Below are positions 16,742 through 24,181 of a stretch of DNA of 54,492 nucleotides, in pieces (the stretch's first letter is position 1; each line of letters begins with the position of its first letter). Origin of the DNA: Lachnospiraceae bacterium (GTDB lineage Bacteria; Bacillota; Clostridia; Lachnospirales; Bianqueaceae); NCBI GenBank assembly GCA_021442595.1, contig JABUST010000182.1, positions 1 to 54,492 on the forward strand, in the 5' to 3' direction. The notes beneath the pieces were generated by a model. That model saw nothing but the letters and a program-made list of their open reading frames with translations. It made no database searches and had not been told where the DNA came from. The translations under genes were made by a program, and so were the position numbers.

Positions 16742-18169
16742 TCAATCAAATTTGTAGCGAAGCACAGGATTTCTGGCAGCTCCCACCTCGTCCATACGGG
16801 TCACGGGAGTTGTCACGGGAGCCATGTGCAGAGCTTCCGGATCTTGGTGAGCCTTCTCATAGAGATCCCGGAATACGCTGATGGCATAGTCCATGGTTTC
16901 CTTGGACTCGGTCTCGGTGGGCTCCACCATGAGCGCCTCGTGAACGATGAGGGGGAAGTACATGGTAGGCGGATGGATCCCGAAGTCCAGCAGTCCCTTG
17001 GCAATGTCCATGGCGGAGATGCCGGTCTCGTTCTTCAGAGGATCCAACGTCATGACGAACTCATGCATGCAGACTTCGTCATAAGCCATGGTGTACAGAT
17101 CCTTCAGCTGATTCATCATGTAGTTGGCGTTCAGTACCGCATTCTTGCTGGCCTCAGGAATACCCTCCTTGCCCAAGGTCATCATGTAGGTGAGGGCCCG
17201 AACCACCACCAGGAAGTTTCCGTAAAAGCTCTTCACCTCGCCGATGCTGTTTTCAGCCTTGTACAGGCTCAGCTCCTCTCCCTCTGCCACCCGGTAGGAG
17301 GGCAGGAACTGAGCCAGTTCAGCCTTACAGCCCACAGGTCCGCTGCCGGGACCGCCGCCGCCGTGGGGGGTGGAGAAGGTCTTGTGCAGGTTCAGGTGGA
17401 TGACATCAAAGCCCATGTCTCCGGGGCGCACCACGCCCATGACTGCGTTCAGGTTAGCGCCGTCATAATAGCAAAGGCCACCGCAGCTATGGATGATCTC
17501 CGTGATCTCCAGAATATTCTTGTCAAAGAGACCTACGGTGTTGGGATTGGTCAGCATGAGGCCGGCAGTGTCCGGTCCCACAGCTTCTCTCAGCTTGTCC
17601 AGGTCTACGCAGCCATCCTCCCGGGAGGGGATGCTGACCACGGAATAACCGGCCATGGCCGCGCTGGCAGGGTTGGTGCCGTGGGCGGAGTCAGGAACGA
17701 TGATCTTGGTGCGGGCCTTGTCGCCTCTGCTCTCATGGTAAGCCTTGATGAGCAAAAGTCCGGTGAACTCACCGTGGGCGCCGGCTGCAGGCTGCAGAGT
17801 CATGGCGTCCATGCCGGTGATCTCGCACAGATACCTTTCTGCAGTCTTCAGAACCTCCAGACAGCCCTGGACCGTATGGGCAGGCTGCAGAGGATGGATC
17901 TCCGTGAACTGGGGAAGTCCTGCCATCTCCTCGTTGATGCGGGGATTGTATTTCATGGTGCAGGAGCCCAGAGGATAGAATCCATCGTTCACACCGTGGG
18001 ATTTCTTGGCCAGCTCCGTATAGTGCCGGCTCAGCTCCACTTCAGACAGTTCCGGCAGGTGCAGCTTGGTCTCCCGCAGGTCCTTCTGAGAAGGAAGGAC
18101 AGCAGGCACATCGTTTCCGGGAAGTGCGCAGATGCCTCTGCCGGGTCTGCTCTTTTCAAAAATCAACAT
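16742..18169 (-). CDS. gcvPB: glycine dehydrogenase (decarboxylating) subunit 2
   Basis: 475 residues. C-terminal half of the P-protein, with [18 protein letters not shown], the PLP-lysine motif [16 protein letters not shown] and the conserved NPNTVG. With GcvPA it decarboxylates glycine using PLP and passes the aminomethyl group to lipoyl-GcvH. Split P-protein is the form usual in Clostridia and Bacilli. AAGGAGGTG lies inside the end of gcvPA, 4 nt before the next start, so the subunits are made in step. Confidence 0.96.
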   Translation of the reverse strand: MLIFEKSRPGRGICALPGNDVPAVLPSQKDLRETKLHLPELSEVELSRHYTELAKKSHGVNDGFYPLGSCTMKYNPRINEEMAGLPQFTEIHPLQPAHTVQGCLEVLKTAERYLCEITGMDAMTLQPAAGAHGEFTGLLLIKAYHESRGDKARTKIIVPDSAHGTNPASAAMAGYSVVSIPSREDGCVDLDKLREAVGPDTAGLMLTNPNTVGLFDKNILEITEIIHSCGGLCYYDGANLNAVMGVVRPGDMGFDVIHLNLHKTFSTPHGGGGPGSGPVGCKAELAQFLPSYRVAEGEELSLYKAENSIGEVKSFYGNFLVVVRALTYMMTLGKEGIPEASKNAVLNANYMMNQLKDLYTMAYDEVCMHEFVMTLDPLKNETGISAMDIAKGLLDFGIHPPTMYFPLIVHEALMVEPTETESKETMDYAISVFRDLYEKAHQDPEALHMAPVTTPVTRMDEVGAARNPVLRYKFD

Positions 18170-18173
18170 ACCA

Positions 18174-19481
18174 TCACACCTCCTTCAGAATGCGGACCAC
18201 TGCATCCATCTCGTCCTTGGTGTTGACCTCGGTGCAGCACCAGAGGATCCGCTTCTCGTCCAGGGCAAGGCCGCCCAGGATGCCTTCTGCCTCCAGGGCC
18301 TCCAGCACCTTGCTGCTGTCCTTATCAGATATCGTCACGAACTCGTGGAAGAAGTTTTCATATTCAAGGGCAAAGCCGATGCTCTTCAGTCCCTCGGCCA
18401 GATAATGAGCCTTGGAAGTACACTGGGTGGCCACTTCCTTCAGTCCTTCACTGCCCACGGAGGCCATGTAGACCCCGGCAGCCAGGGCACACAGGGCCTG
18501 GTTGGAGCAGATGTTGGAGGAAGCCTTTTCCCGGCGGATATGCTGCTCACGGGCCTGCAGGGTCAGCACATAGCCCACCTTGCCGTTATGGTCCCTGGTC
18601 TGGCCCACGATACGTCCGGGGAGCTTGCGTACAAGCTTCTCTGTGCAGGTCATGAAGCCCAGATAAGGGCCGCCGAAGCCCAGAGACAGGCCTAAGGGCT
18701 GTCCTTCGCCCACGGCGATGTCTGCTCCGTACTCTCTGGGAGATTTCAGCACGCCCAGAGTGATGGGATTCACGCACATAACATATCTGGCGCCGGCTCC
18801 ATGGGTGATCTCACCGATGGCAGCCGCGTCTTCCAGATTTCCGTAATAGTTGGGATGCTGGATCAGCACACCGGCAGTGGTGTCATCGATGTTCGCAGCC
18901 AGAAATTCCAGATCTGTCACTCCGTTCTTCTCGGGGATCTCTACGATCTCCACTCCATTGCCGAAGCAGTAGGTCCTGATGACCGCCATGACATCCGGAT
19001 GGACCGTGGCGGACACGAAGGTCTTGGAGCGCTTTCTCTCCTGGCACATGACCACGGCCTCTGCAGCTGCAGTGGCTCCGTCATATACGCAGGCGTTGGA
19101 AACATCCATGCCCGTAAGGTCGGAGATCATGGTCTGATACTCAAAGATAGACTGCAGGATGCCCTGGCTGATCTCTGCCTGGTAGGGGGTATAGGCTGTC
19201 AGCAGATTCTCCTTAGAGATGACGGTCTTCACGATGGCGGGAATGTAGTGCCTGTAGGCACCGGCGCCACGGAAGATGGTCTCAAAGACCCGGTTCTTTC
19301 CGGCGATCTTCTTCATCCTTCTGCTGACTTCCAGCTCGGACATTCCCTCAGGAATGTCCAGGCCGTTTTTGATCTTTACTTCCTCAGGAATATGCTTGAA
19401 CAGGTCATCCATGGACTGAAAGCCCATACCCTCCAGCATTGCCTGACGTTCTTCTAAGGTATTGGGAACATAGCTTCCCAT
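18174..19481 (-). CDS. gcvPA: glycine dehydrogenase (decarboxylating) subunit 1
   Basis: 435 residues. N-terminal half of the P-protein: [35 protein letters not shown] and ATAAAEA, as in split glycine decarboxylases. It forms the heterotetramer with GcvPB. The AAAGGCGGTG site is 10 nt upstream of ATG. It follows gcvH by 48 nt. Confidence 0.96.
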   Translation of the reverse strand: MGSYVPNTLEERQAMLEGMGFQSMDDLFKHIPEEVKIKNGLDIPEGMSELEVSRRMKKIAGKNRVFETIFRGAGAYRHYIPAIVKTVISKENLLTAYTPYQAEISQGILQSIFEYQTMISDLTGMDVSNACVYDGATAAAEAVVMCQERKRSKTFVSATVHPDVMAVIRTYCFGNGVEIVEIPEKNGVTDLEFLAANIDDTTAGVLIQHPNYYGNLEDAAAIGEITHGAGARYVMCVNPITLGVLKSPREYGADIAVGEGQPLGLSLGFGGPYLGFMTCTEKLVRKLPGRIVGQTRDHNGKVGYVLTLQAREQHIRREKASSNICSNQALCALAAGVYMASVGSEGLKEVATQCTSKAHYLAEGLKSIGFALEYENFFHEFVTISDKDSSKVLEALEAEGILGGLALDEKRILWCCTEVNTKDEMDAVVRILKEV

Positions 19482-19529
19482 ACTTGTACACCGCCTTTCT
19501 GAATGGATTAGGTCCTTTGCCTCTTTGCC

Positions 19530-19901
19530 TTACTTGGCGCAGAAAGCCTCGTACTCTTCAGCATTCATCAGCTCATCGTACTCGGTAACGTCCTTGACCT
19601 TGATGAACCATGCATCAAAAGCAGCCTCGTTGATGCTCTCGGGAGCGTCCAGAATCTCTTCGTTGATCTCGCAGACAACGCCGGTAACAGGGGAAAGGAC
19701 CTCGGACACGGCCTTAACGGACTCCACGTCGCCGAAGGACTCGCCTACGACCACTTCATCTCCTACTTCGGGAAGGTTCACATAGACCAGGTCTCCCAGC
19801 TGAGACTGAGCAAAATCGGAGATGCCGATGGTCACAACGCCATCCTCTTCCTTTACCCACTCGTGATCCTGACTGTACTTAAGCTCTGCTCTGAATTCCA
19901 T
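19530..19901 (-). CDS. gcvH: glycine cleavage system H protein
   Basis: 123 residues, normal length. The lipoyl-lysine is Lys63 in GDVESVKAVSEV, in the usual hairpin turn; DHEWV and LGDLVYVNLPEVG are typical. It shuttles the aminomethyl group from P- to T-protein and electrons to Lpd. GATCTCCTTT on the plus strand gives an AAAGGAG site. The 158-nt gap to gcvT holds no further ORF that I support. Confidence 0.96.
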   Translation of the reverse strand: MEFRAELKYSQDHEWVKEEDGVVTIGISDFAQSQLGDLVYVNLPEVGDEVVVGESFGDVESVKAVSEVLSPVTGVVCEINEEILDAPESINEAAFDAWFIKVKDVTEYDELMNAEEYEAFCAK

Positions 19902-20059
19902 GATTTTGATCTCCTTTTATTGATAAATATTGGATTCTGATAGTTATTGAAGCCGATGCGGACCGGCTTCCTGCCTTGCCGGATAGAACCGGAGACCCCG
20001 GAGTGCTTTCACCCGCCGAGCCTCCGCTTGCCTAAATTCCGGATGCTTTGATAATATGC

Positions 20060-21145
20060 TCATCCTCTCTTATAGAAGGGAAGAGCAACGACCTCCGCCT
20101 CGATCATGCGGCCTCTGACTTCCACCTCCAGGATGGTGCCCGGGTCTGCATAGTTCTTGTCGATGAGGGCCATGGCAATGGGATAGCCCAGGTAAGGACA
20201 ATGGGTTCCGGAGGTGGTATGTCCGATCTCCTGTCCCTGATAGAAAACGGTTTCATGCTCACGGATGATGCCCCGCTTCACCACTTTCAATCCCACGCGG
20301 CAGATGGTGGGCTCGCCCTTCTCTTCCATGGCCTTCTTGCCGATGAAATCGCTCTTCTTCATCTTGACGGCAAAGTTCAGTCCTGTCTCCAGAGGAGAAA
20401 TTTCATCATCCATCTCATGGCCGTACAGCGGCATGGCAGCCTCCATGCGGAGAGTATCTCTGGCGCCCAGACCGCAGGGAATCAGACCCTCTTCTTTTCC
20501 GGCTTCCAGCAGGCTATCCCACATCTTCTCGGCGTAGTCCTTGGGAAGGTAGATCTCCACTCCGTCCTCACCGGTATATCCGGTTTTGGAGAGGATGCAG
20601 GGCATACCGGCCACTTCCGTGTCGAAGGTGGCATAGTAATACTTGGAGGGGATATTCTCTTCAGCGGTAAGCTTCCGGAGGATCTCAATGGCTTTGGGCC
20701 CCTGCAGAGCAATCTGCGCATAGTCAGCAGACACGTCCGTAATCTGTACATCCCCAAACTGATGAGCCTTCATCCAGGCGTAGTCTTTGTCTTTATTGGA
20801 GGCATTGACCACTACGAAGTAGTCGTTATCGGCCTTCTTGTACACGATCAGATCGTCCACGGTGCCGCCCTGCTCGTTGCACATGGGGCTGTATCTGGCC
20901 TGTCCGTCCACCATATTTTTGAAGCTGTTGGTCATCATATGCTGCAGGTTTTCCAGTGCGTCCGGTCCCTGAAAGAGGATCTCTCCCATATGGGATACAT
21001 CGAAGAGACCTGCCTGAGTTCTTACAGCCATGTGCTCCTTGATGATACCGGTCTCGTACTGTACCGGCAGAAGGTATCCGCCGAAGGGTACGATCTTTCC
21101 CCCGGCTTTTACATGCGCGTCATAAAGTGGTGTTTTGAGTTCCAT
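20060..21145 (-). CDS. gcvT: aminomethyltransferase (glycine cleavage T protein)
   Basis: 361 residues. FDVSHMGEI near the N-terminus, [27 protein letters not shown] and [17 protein letters not shown] are the T-protein set, including the catalytic Asp region. It transfers the aminomethyl carbon to tetrahydrofolate, releasing ammonia and methylene-THF. AAGGAGGG precedes the ATG. First gene of the operon, under the glycine riboswitch. Confidence 0.96.
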   Translation of the reverse strand: MELKTPLYDAHVKAGGKIVPFGGYLLPVQYETGIIKEHMAVRTQAGLFDVSHMGEILFQGPDALENLQHMMTNSFKNMVDGQARYSPMCNEQGGTVDDLIVYKKADNDYFVVVNASNKDKDYAWMKAHQFGDVQITDVSADYAQIALQGPKAIEILRKLTAEENIPSKYYYATFDTEVAGMPCILSKTGYTGEDGVEIYLPKDYAEKMWDSLLEAGKEEGLIPCGLGARDTLRMEAAMPLYGHEMDDEISPLETGLNFAVKMKKSDFIGKKAMEEKGEPTICRVGLKVVKRGIIREHETVFYQGQEIGHTTSGTHCPYLGYPIAMALIDKNYADPGTILEVEVRGRMIEAEVVALPFYKRG

Positions 21146-21215
21146 GACTCCCTCCTTATATTGTTGTGCGGTTTCCCGTTTTCACCTCTTTTGCTGTCCA
21201 TGTCCGGACAGCTTT

Positions 21216-21263
21216 GCGAAAAAAGAACAGGGAGATAACCTCAATAACTGTTATCTCCCTGTT
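21216..21263 (-). terminator. riboswitch-controlled intrinsic terminator
   Basis: Minus strand perfect 14-bp stem (21263-21250 with 21239-21226), 10-nt loop, then CTTTTTTCGC. It lies between the glycine aptamer and gcvT, so it is the expression platform: glycine binding should prevent it forming. Confidence 0.9.
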
Positions 21264-21267
21264 GCTT

Positions 21268-21370
21268 CCTTCAGAGCGTCGTCAAAGTCCAATTCTTTTG
21301 CCTGAGAGTTTCGGCAGCGGCCTTGCTCCTTCGGCGTTATATTCGGGATATAATCTCTCTTGGACCCGTC
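21268..21370 (-). promoter_or_regulatory. glycine riboswitch, apparently a single aptamer
   Basis: The minus strand carries the conserved glycine aptamer blocks: GAGAG, a stem TTATAT/ATATAA, GCCGAAGGAGCAA, then AAACTCTCAGGCAAAAG. Outer stem GTCCAA pairs with TTGGAC. Only one full aptamer is seen; the following TTTGACGACGCTCTG resembles the ghost remnant of single-aptamer versions. It follows a consensus promoter and precedes a terminator, so it should switch gcv transcription on with glycine. Confidence 0.9.
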
Positions 21371-21394
21371 ATCCGACTGTATTTATCTGACTTC

Positions 21395-21422
21395 ATTCTA
21401 CCACCCCTCGGGCATATGTCAA
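21395..21422 (-). promoter_or_regulatory. promoter of the glycine cleavage operon
   Basis: Minus strand TTGACA (21422-21417), 16-bp spacer, TAGAAT (21400-21395), preceded by TGG for an extended -10. Transcription would begin about 20 nt before the aptamer. It starts just after the rtcB stop, with no terminator between. Confidence 0.82.
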
Positions 21423-21434
21423 CCGCAAAATCCT

Positions 21435-22661
21435 TCAGGAATGAATCCTTGGTTGGTCTGCTGCTTTGAAGTTAAAAACAGGCTTAATGACTTCCGCAAT
21501 ATCCACAGAATCCCTGATCACCTCCATGATATCCTCCGGGGATTTGTATGCCATGGGCGACTCATCCAGGGTACCCTCGTTGACGGATGTGGTATAGATG
21601 CCTTCCATGGAGGCTTTGTATTCCTCCATGCTCAGAGTCTGCACAGCCGCTGTTCTGGACATGACTCTCCCCGCACCATGGGGTGCAGAATAGTTCCACT
21701 CGGGATTTCCTTTCCCAATGGCAATAATCGATCCGTCCCGCATGTTGATGGGAATCAATACCTTTTCTCCTGCATGAGCTGCAATGGCCCCCTTCCGAAG
21801 GATCCTCTCGTTGGTATCGATATAGTTATGGATCGTATGAAATGCTTCTGCCGCCTCCATACCGGTCCTCTCCAGAATGATTTCCGCCATGATCTCCCTG
21901 CTTCTGCAGGCAAATCTCTGGCAGATCTCCACATCGTGAAGATAGTCCTCCAGAAATTGTCCATAGAGCCAGCACAGATCTTCAGGCACATCAGGCTCCC
22001 CGGAAGCATATTCTTTTTGCAGCTTCTTCAGGGCATCCTTGATTTCGGTCCTTCTTCCTGCAGCTTTGTAGGTGCGAATGAGTTCATCTCTTTTAAAAAA
22101 ATACTCCTCTTTTCCCGCATGCAGGTCGATGGCCAGCTGCTGATAGATCTGAGCCACCTGCTTCCCCAGGTTGCGGCTTCCGGAATGGATCACCAGATAG
22201 CAGGTCCCATCAGAGGCCTTATCTATCTCAATGAAGTGGTTGCCGCCTCCCAGAGTCCCCAGAGAGCGCTCCAGATGCTTAGTGTCCTTCAGAGACCGGT
22301 AGCACCGAAGATCTGTCAGATCAAAATGCTCTATTCTTCCTTTCCACGCATTCCTTCCTGAGGGAATATAGTGACAGGCTTCATCTGCTTTTTCAAAATC
22401 CGGATTCCTTTCCTCCAGTTTGACCGTATACATGCCGCACCCGATGTCCACCCCCACGATGTTGGGACAGACCTTGTCTGTTACTGTCATGGTGGTGCCG
22501 ATGGTGCACCCTTTACCTGCGTGAACGTCAGGCATAATCCTGACCCTGCATCCCTCCGTCAAAGCATAGTCGCACATTCTGCGGATCTGCTCGATGGCTC
22601 CCTCCTCTACGACCTTTGCATAGCAAAGGGCAGTATTCATGTTTCCGTGTATCTCTAACAT
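21435..22661 (-). CDS. rtcB: RtcB family RNA ligase
   Basis: 408 residues. Family motifs in order: PDVHAGKGCTIGTT, NIVGVDIGCGM (metal Cys), GTLGGGNHFIEI, HSGSRNLG, HNYID, RKGAIAA and SAPHGAGR (the region holding the guanylylated His). It joins 2',3'-cyclic phosphate or 3'-phosphate to 5'-OH RNA ends using GTP and Mn. It is slightly shorter than E. coli RtcB. No archease or rtcR/rtcA neighbour is seen. Its GGAGG site lies within the end of the truncated upstream gene, overlapping it by 7 bp. Confidence 0.92.
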   Translation of the reverse strand: MLEIHGNMNTALCYAKVVEEGAIEQIRRMCDYALTEGCRVRIMPDVHAGKGCTIGTTMTVTDKVCPNIVGVDIGCGMYTVKLEERNPDFEKADEACHYIPSGRNAWKGRIEHFDLTDLRCYRSLKDTKHLERSLGTLGGGNHFIEIDKASDGTCYLVIHSGSRNLGKQVAQIYQQLAIDLHAGKEEYFFKRDELIRTYKAAGRRTEIKDALKKLQKEYASGEPDVPEDLCWLYGQFLEDYLHDVEICQRFACRSREIMAEIILERTGMEAAEAFHTIHNYIDTNERILRKGAIAAHAGEKVLIPINMRDGSIIAIGKGNPEWNYSAPHGAGRVMSRTAAVQTLSMEEYKASMEGIYTTSVNEGTLDESPMAYKSPEDIMEVIRDSVDIAEVIKPVFNFKAADQPRIHS

Positions 22662-22981
22662 GCCGTCCTCCTTCCTCGCTTTCTGTATCCTGTATGTCTT
22701 CTTACAATTCTGATTCTAAAGCTTTTTGTTTTCCATGCTTTGTATAAAGGATTGTGCCGGGATATGCGGCTGTCTATGGATAAGAACATCGTCTTACCAT
22801 CTGCCGATTTGCGAAACTGCATATAGTCTCCCAGCCAGCTCTCCAGTCTTCTCCGCTCGTCATCATAGGAACGGGCGCTCTTTTGAGTGTATTCGTCCCT
22901 GCTCTTAAATCCATAGACATAGAAATCCCGCATGTACTCCCGGATGCGGTTAAAATTTTTAACAAGCTCACTGTATGCCAT
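22655..22981 (-). pseudogene. N-terminal fragment of a predicted WYL-type or similar regulator, cut before rtcB
   Basis: 108 residues beginning MAYSELVKNFNRIR with a winged-helix-like basic pattern (FKSRDEYTQKSARSYDDERRRLESWLG...SRISRHNPLYKAW). From memory, this resembles the start of long Clostridial regulator-like proteins of several hundred residues, probably with WYL domains; I cannot verify this. After LYKAWKTKSF the sequence becomes an arginine-rich unrelated tail and ends inside the rtcB start. An excellent AAGGAGGTGATT site suggests the fragment is still translated. It could be a real short protein; truncation by deletion is my preferred reading. Confidence 0.5.
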
Positions 22982-23140
22982 GGCAGAATCACCTCCTTCA
23001 AGGCGGGATTACTTTAATACATTTTCGCTTGATTATCAAGAAATAAAAGCGGTTTGTTTCATGCAGAGCCGCCAGTTCACGAGGAGTTTCTTTTCTGTAT
23101 GTTGCACTGCTCGTAGCAAACATAAAATTTACACTTGCTA
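22982..23140. other. AT-rich spacer, no gene seen
   Basis: Left part of a 394-bp stretch without a supported gene (to 23375). It holds a palindrome CTTGAT-T-ATCAAG (23028-23040) upstream of the truncated regulator, which may be an operator, and otherwise nothing I can name. Base composition turns visibly AT-richer than the flanking genes. Confidence 0.4.
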
Positions 23141-23220
23141 AACTGAGTCTGCTTCTGAAAGCTTATAACGAAATCGGATTGGTTTTGCTTTTTCCGTCCA
23201 AGTATTGGTTAATGTCCCCA
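23141..23220. repeat. direct repeat copy A upstream of the small-peptide operon
   Basis: Matches 24041-24120 (copy B) at 67 of 80 positions by direct comparison, at an exact 900-bp offset. Its core holds CCAA-GTA-TTGG (23198-23208), the imperfect counterpart of a perfect palindrome in copy B. It ends about 155 bp before the 41-residue ORF. The 155 bp between holds no supported gene, only AT-rich promoter-like sequence. Confidence 0.85.
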
Positions 23221-23375
23221 TTATTATCTACCCGTAAACGGACAATTGGAGAAACATGTGAGAAAACAGTTATTAAAACAATTTTAAAAATGATAAGATA
23301 CTTGCATGTCTTGAGGTGAATCAATATAATGAAGTTGTCCAAAGCTCTATCTTTTTCAAACAAGGAGGTACAATT

Positions 23376-23501
23376 ATGTTTCGTAAATTAACAAGTTTTC
23401 TTTGCGTAGTAGGAATCCTTCTGTTATCTGAAGGAGTTTCAGCAAGTCAGATCAATTATACATATGGTGGCGTTGCATCAGGAAAACTTCTAATGAGGTG
23501 A
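23376..23501 (+). CDS. 41-residue secreted-peptide-like ORF
   Basis: Starts at an ATG with a strong AAGGAGGT site 7 nt upstream, so translation is likely. The 41 residues have a basic start (MFRK), a hydrophobic core (LCVVGILLLSEG) and a VSASQ cleavage-like site, leaving a tail of about 17-18 residues rich in Gly, Tyr and Ser. No precursor family is recognised. The stop is 4 nt before the next gene, so they form an operon. It could be a secreted peptide or signal, or the remnant of a longer secreted protein. Confidence 0.6.
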   Translation: MFRKLTSFLCVVGILLLSEGVSASQINYTYGGVASGKLLMR

Positions 23502-23505
23502 GAAT

Positions 23506-23943
23506 ATGAAGAAACCCATTGTATTTATTATTGTATCTGCGATTATCTTGGTCTTGGTGGCCTTTGCACCCTATCCCTCGAAAACTACCAAAACTATGTC
23601 GGGTGTGGTCACTTATTCAGATGGAAACGCAGAAGAATTTACAGCCTCAGTTACAATTCAAGAAAATCGATTCCTGTTTTTTAGTAACCGGTATGTAGTG
23701 AAAGTTGAGATGCCCAGCCTTTTTATTCATAATAGCACTATCAAACTTTCCTTTAAGGGAGGTGAAAAGTATAGCCCGGAAGGAAACATAATTGCGACAG
23801 GTGAGGCGGTATTTGACAGTTCTCAAAATGGATATGTAAGCGGAGGCACTCTATTTATCAGTAAAAATTTTGAGATGCTGGAGATAGACTCTTTGGGGAT
23901 TACGGGATTCAAGAATGCCAAAATAACATTGAAGGGAGAGTAA
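23506..23943 (+). CDS. membrane-anchored protein of unknown function
   Basis: 145 residues: an N-terminal anchor or uncleaved signal (KKPIVFIIVSAIILVLVAF), then a polar region with alternating hydrophobic residues typical of beta strands (SGVVTYSDGNAEEFTASV, RYVVKVEMP). No cysteines or known catalytic motif. GAGGTGAG lies before the ATG and overlaps the end of the 41-residue ORF. The gene is AT-richer than the ribosomal and gcv genes, suggesting recent acquisition. A terminator follows closely. Confidence 0.6.
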   Translation: MKKPIVFIIVSAIILVLVAFAPYPSKTTKTMSGVVTYSDGNAEEFTASVTIQENRFLFFSNRYVVKVEMPSLFIHNSTIKLSFKGGEKYSPEGNIIATGEAVFDSSQNGYVSGGTLFISKNFEMLEIDSLGITGFKNAKITLKGE

Positions 23944-23975
23944 GAATAGATTTTACCTACTTCGACTAATTAAAA

Positions 23976-24009
23976 AATACCCCGGAAAGCACAAACTTTC
24001 CGGGGTATT
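23976..24009. terminator. bidirectional intrinsic terminator resembling that of rpsI
   Basis: Perfect 14-bp stem (23976-23989 with 23996-24009), 6-nt loop, T/A runs on both sides. The CCCCGGAAAG/CTTTCCGGGG core is identical to the terminator at 28391-28422, and similarity continues beyond the stem. Confidence 0.9.
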
Positions 24010-24040
24010 TTAATATATTTTGAAATGAGAATGCCTGTTG

Positions 24041-24120
24041 AACTGAACCTGCTTCTGAAAGCATATAATGAAATCGGATTGATTTTGCGTTATCCGTCCA
24101 ATTATTGGATAAAATCCGCC
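24041..24120. repeat. direct repeat copy B upstream of the ABC exporter operon
   Basis: Second copy of the 80-bp element (84% identical to 23141-23220 by my count). It contains the perfect palindrome TCCAAT-T-ATTGGA (24097-24109) and an inverted CGGAT/ATCCG pair at 24075-24096. It also contains a possible 36-codon ORF that I do not call. Confidence 0.85.
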
Positions 24121-24136
24121 ATTTTGATGTTATAAT
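24097..24136 (+). promoter_or_regulatory. probable promoter and operator of the ABC exporter operon
   Basis: TATAAT at 24131-24136 is a perfect -10; the -35 region is non-consensus and partly covered by the 13-bp palindrome at 24097-24109. That placement suits an activator or repressor acting at -35. The ATG follows 45 bp downstream. Confidence 0.5.
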
Positions 24137-24181
24137 TCAATTGAGTTATCGCACTCCCTCGGACAAATTGTAAGGTTAATT

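Noticed and set aside
23163-23363. 66-codon minus-strand ORF in the AT-rich spacer
   Set aside because: Spans repeat A and the promoter region of the small-peptide operon, has no binding site and no counterpart in repeat B.
24024-24134. 36-codon ORF inside repeat B (MRMPVELNLLLKAYNE...)
   Set aside because: No ribosome binding site, and the equivalent in repeat A lacks an ATG; differences between copies do not clearly favour synonymous sites.
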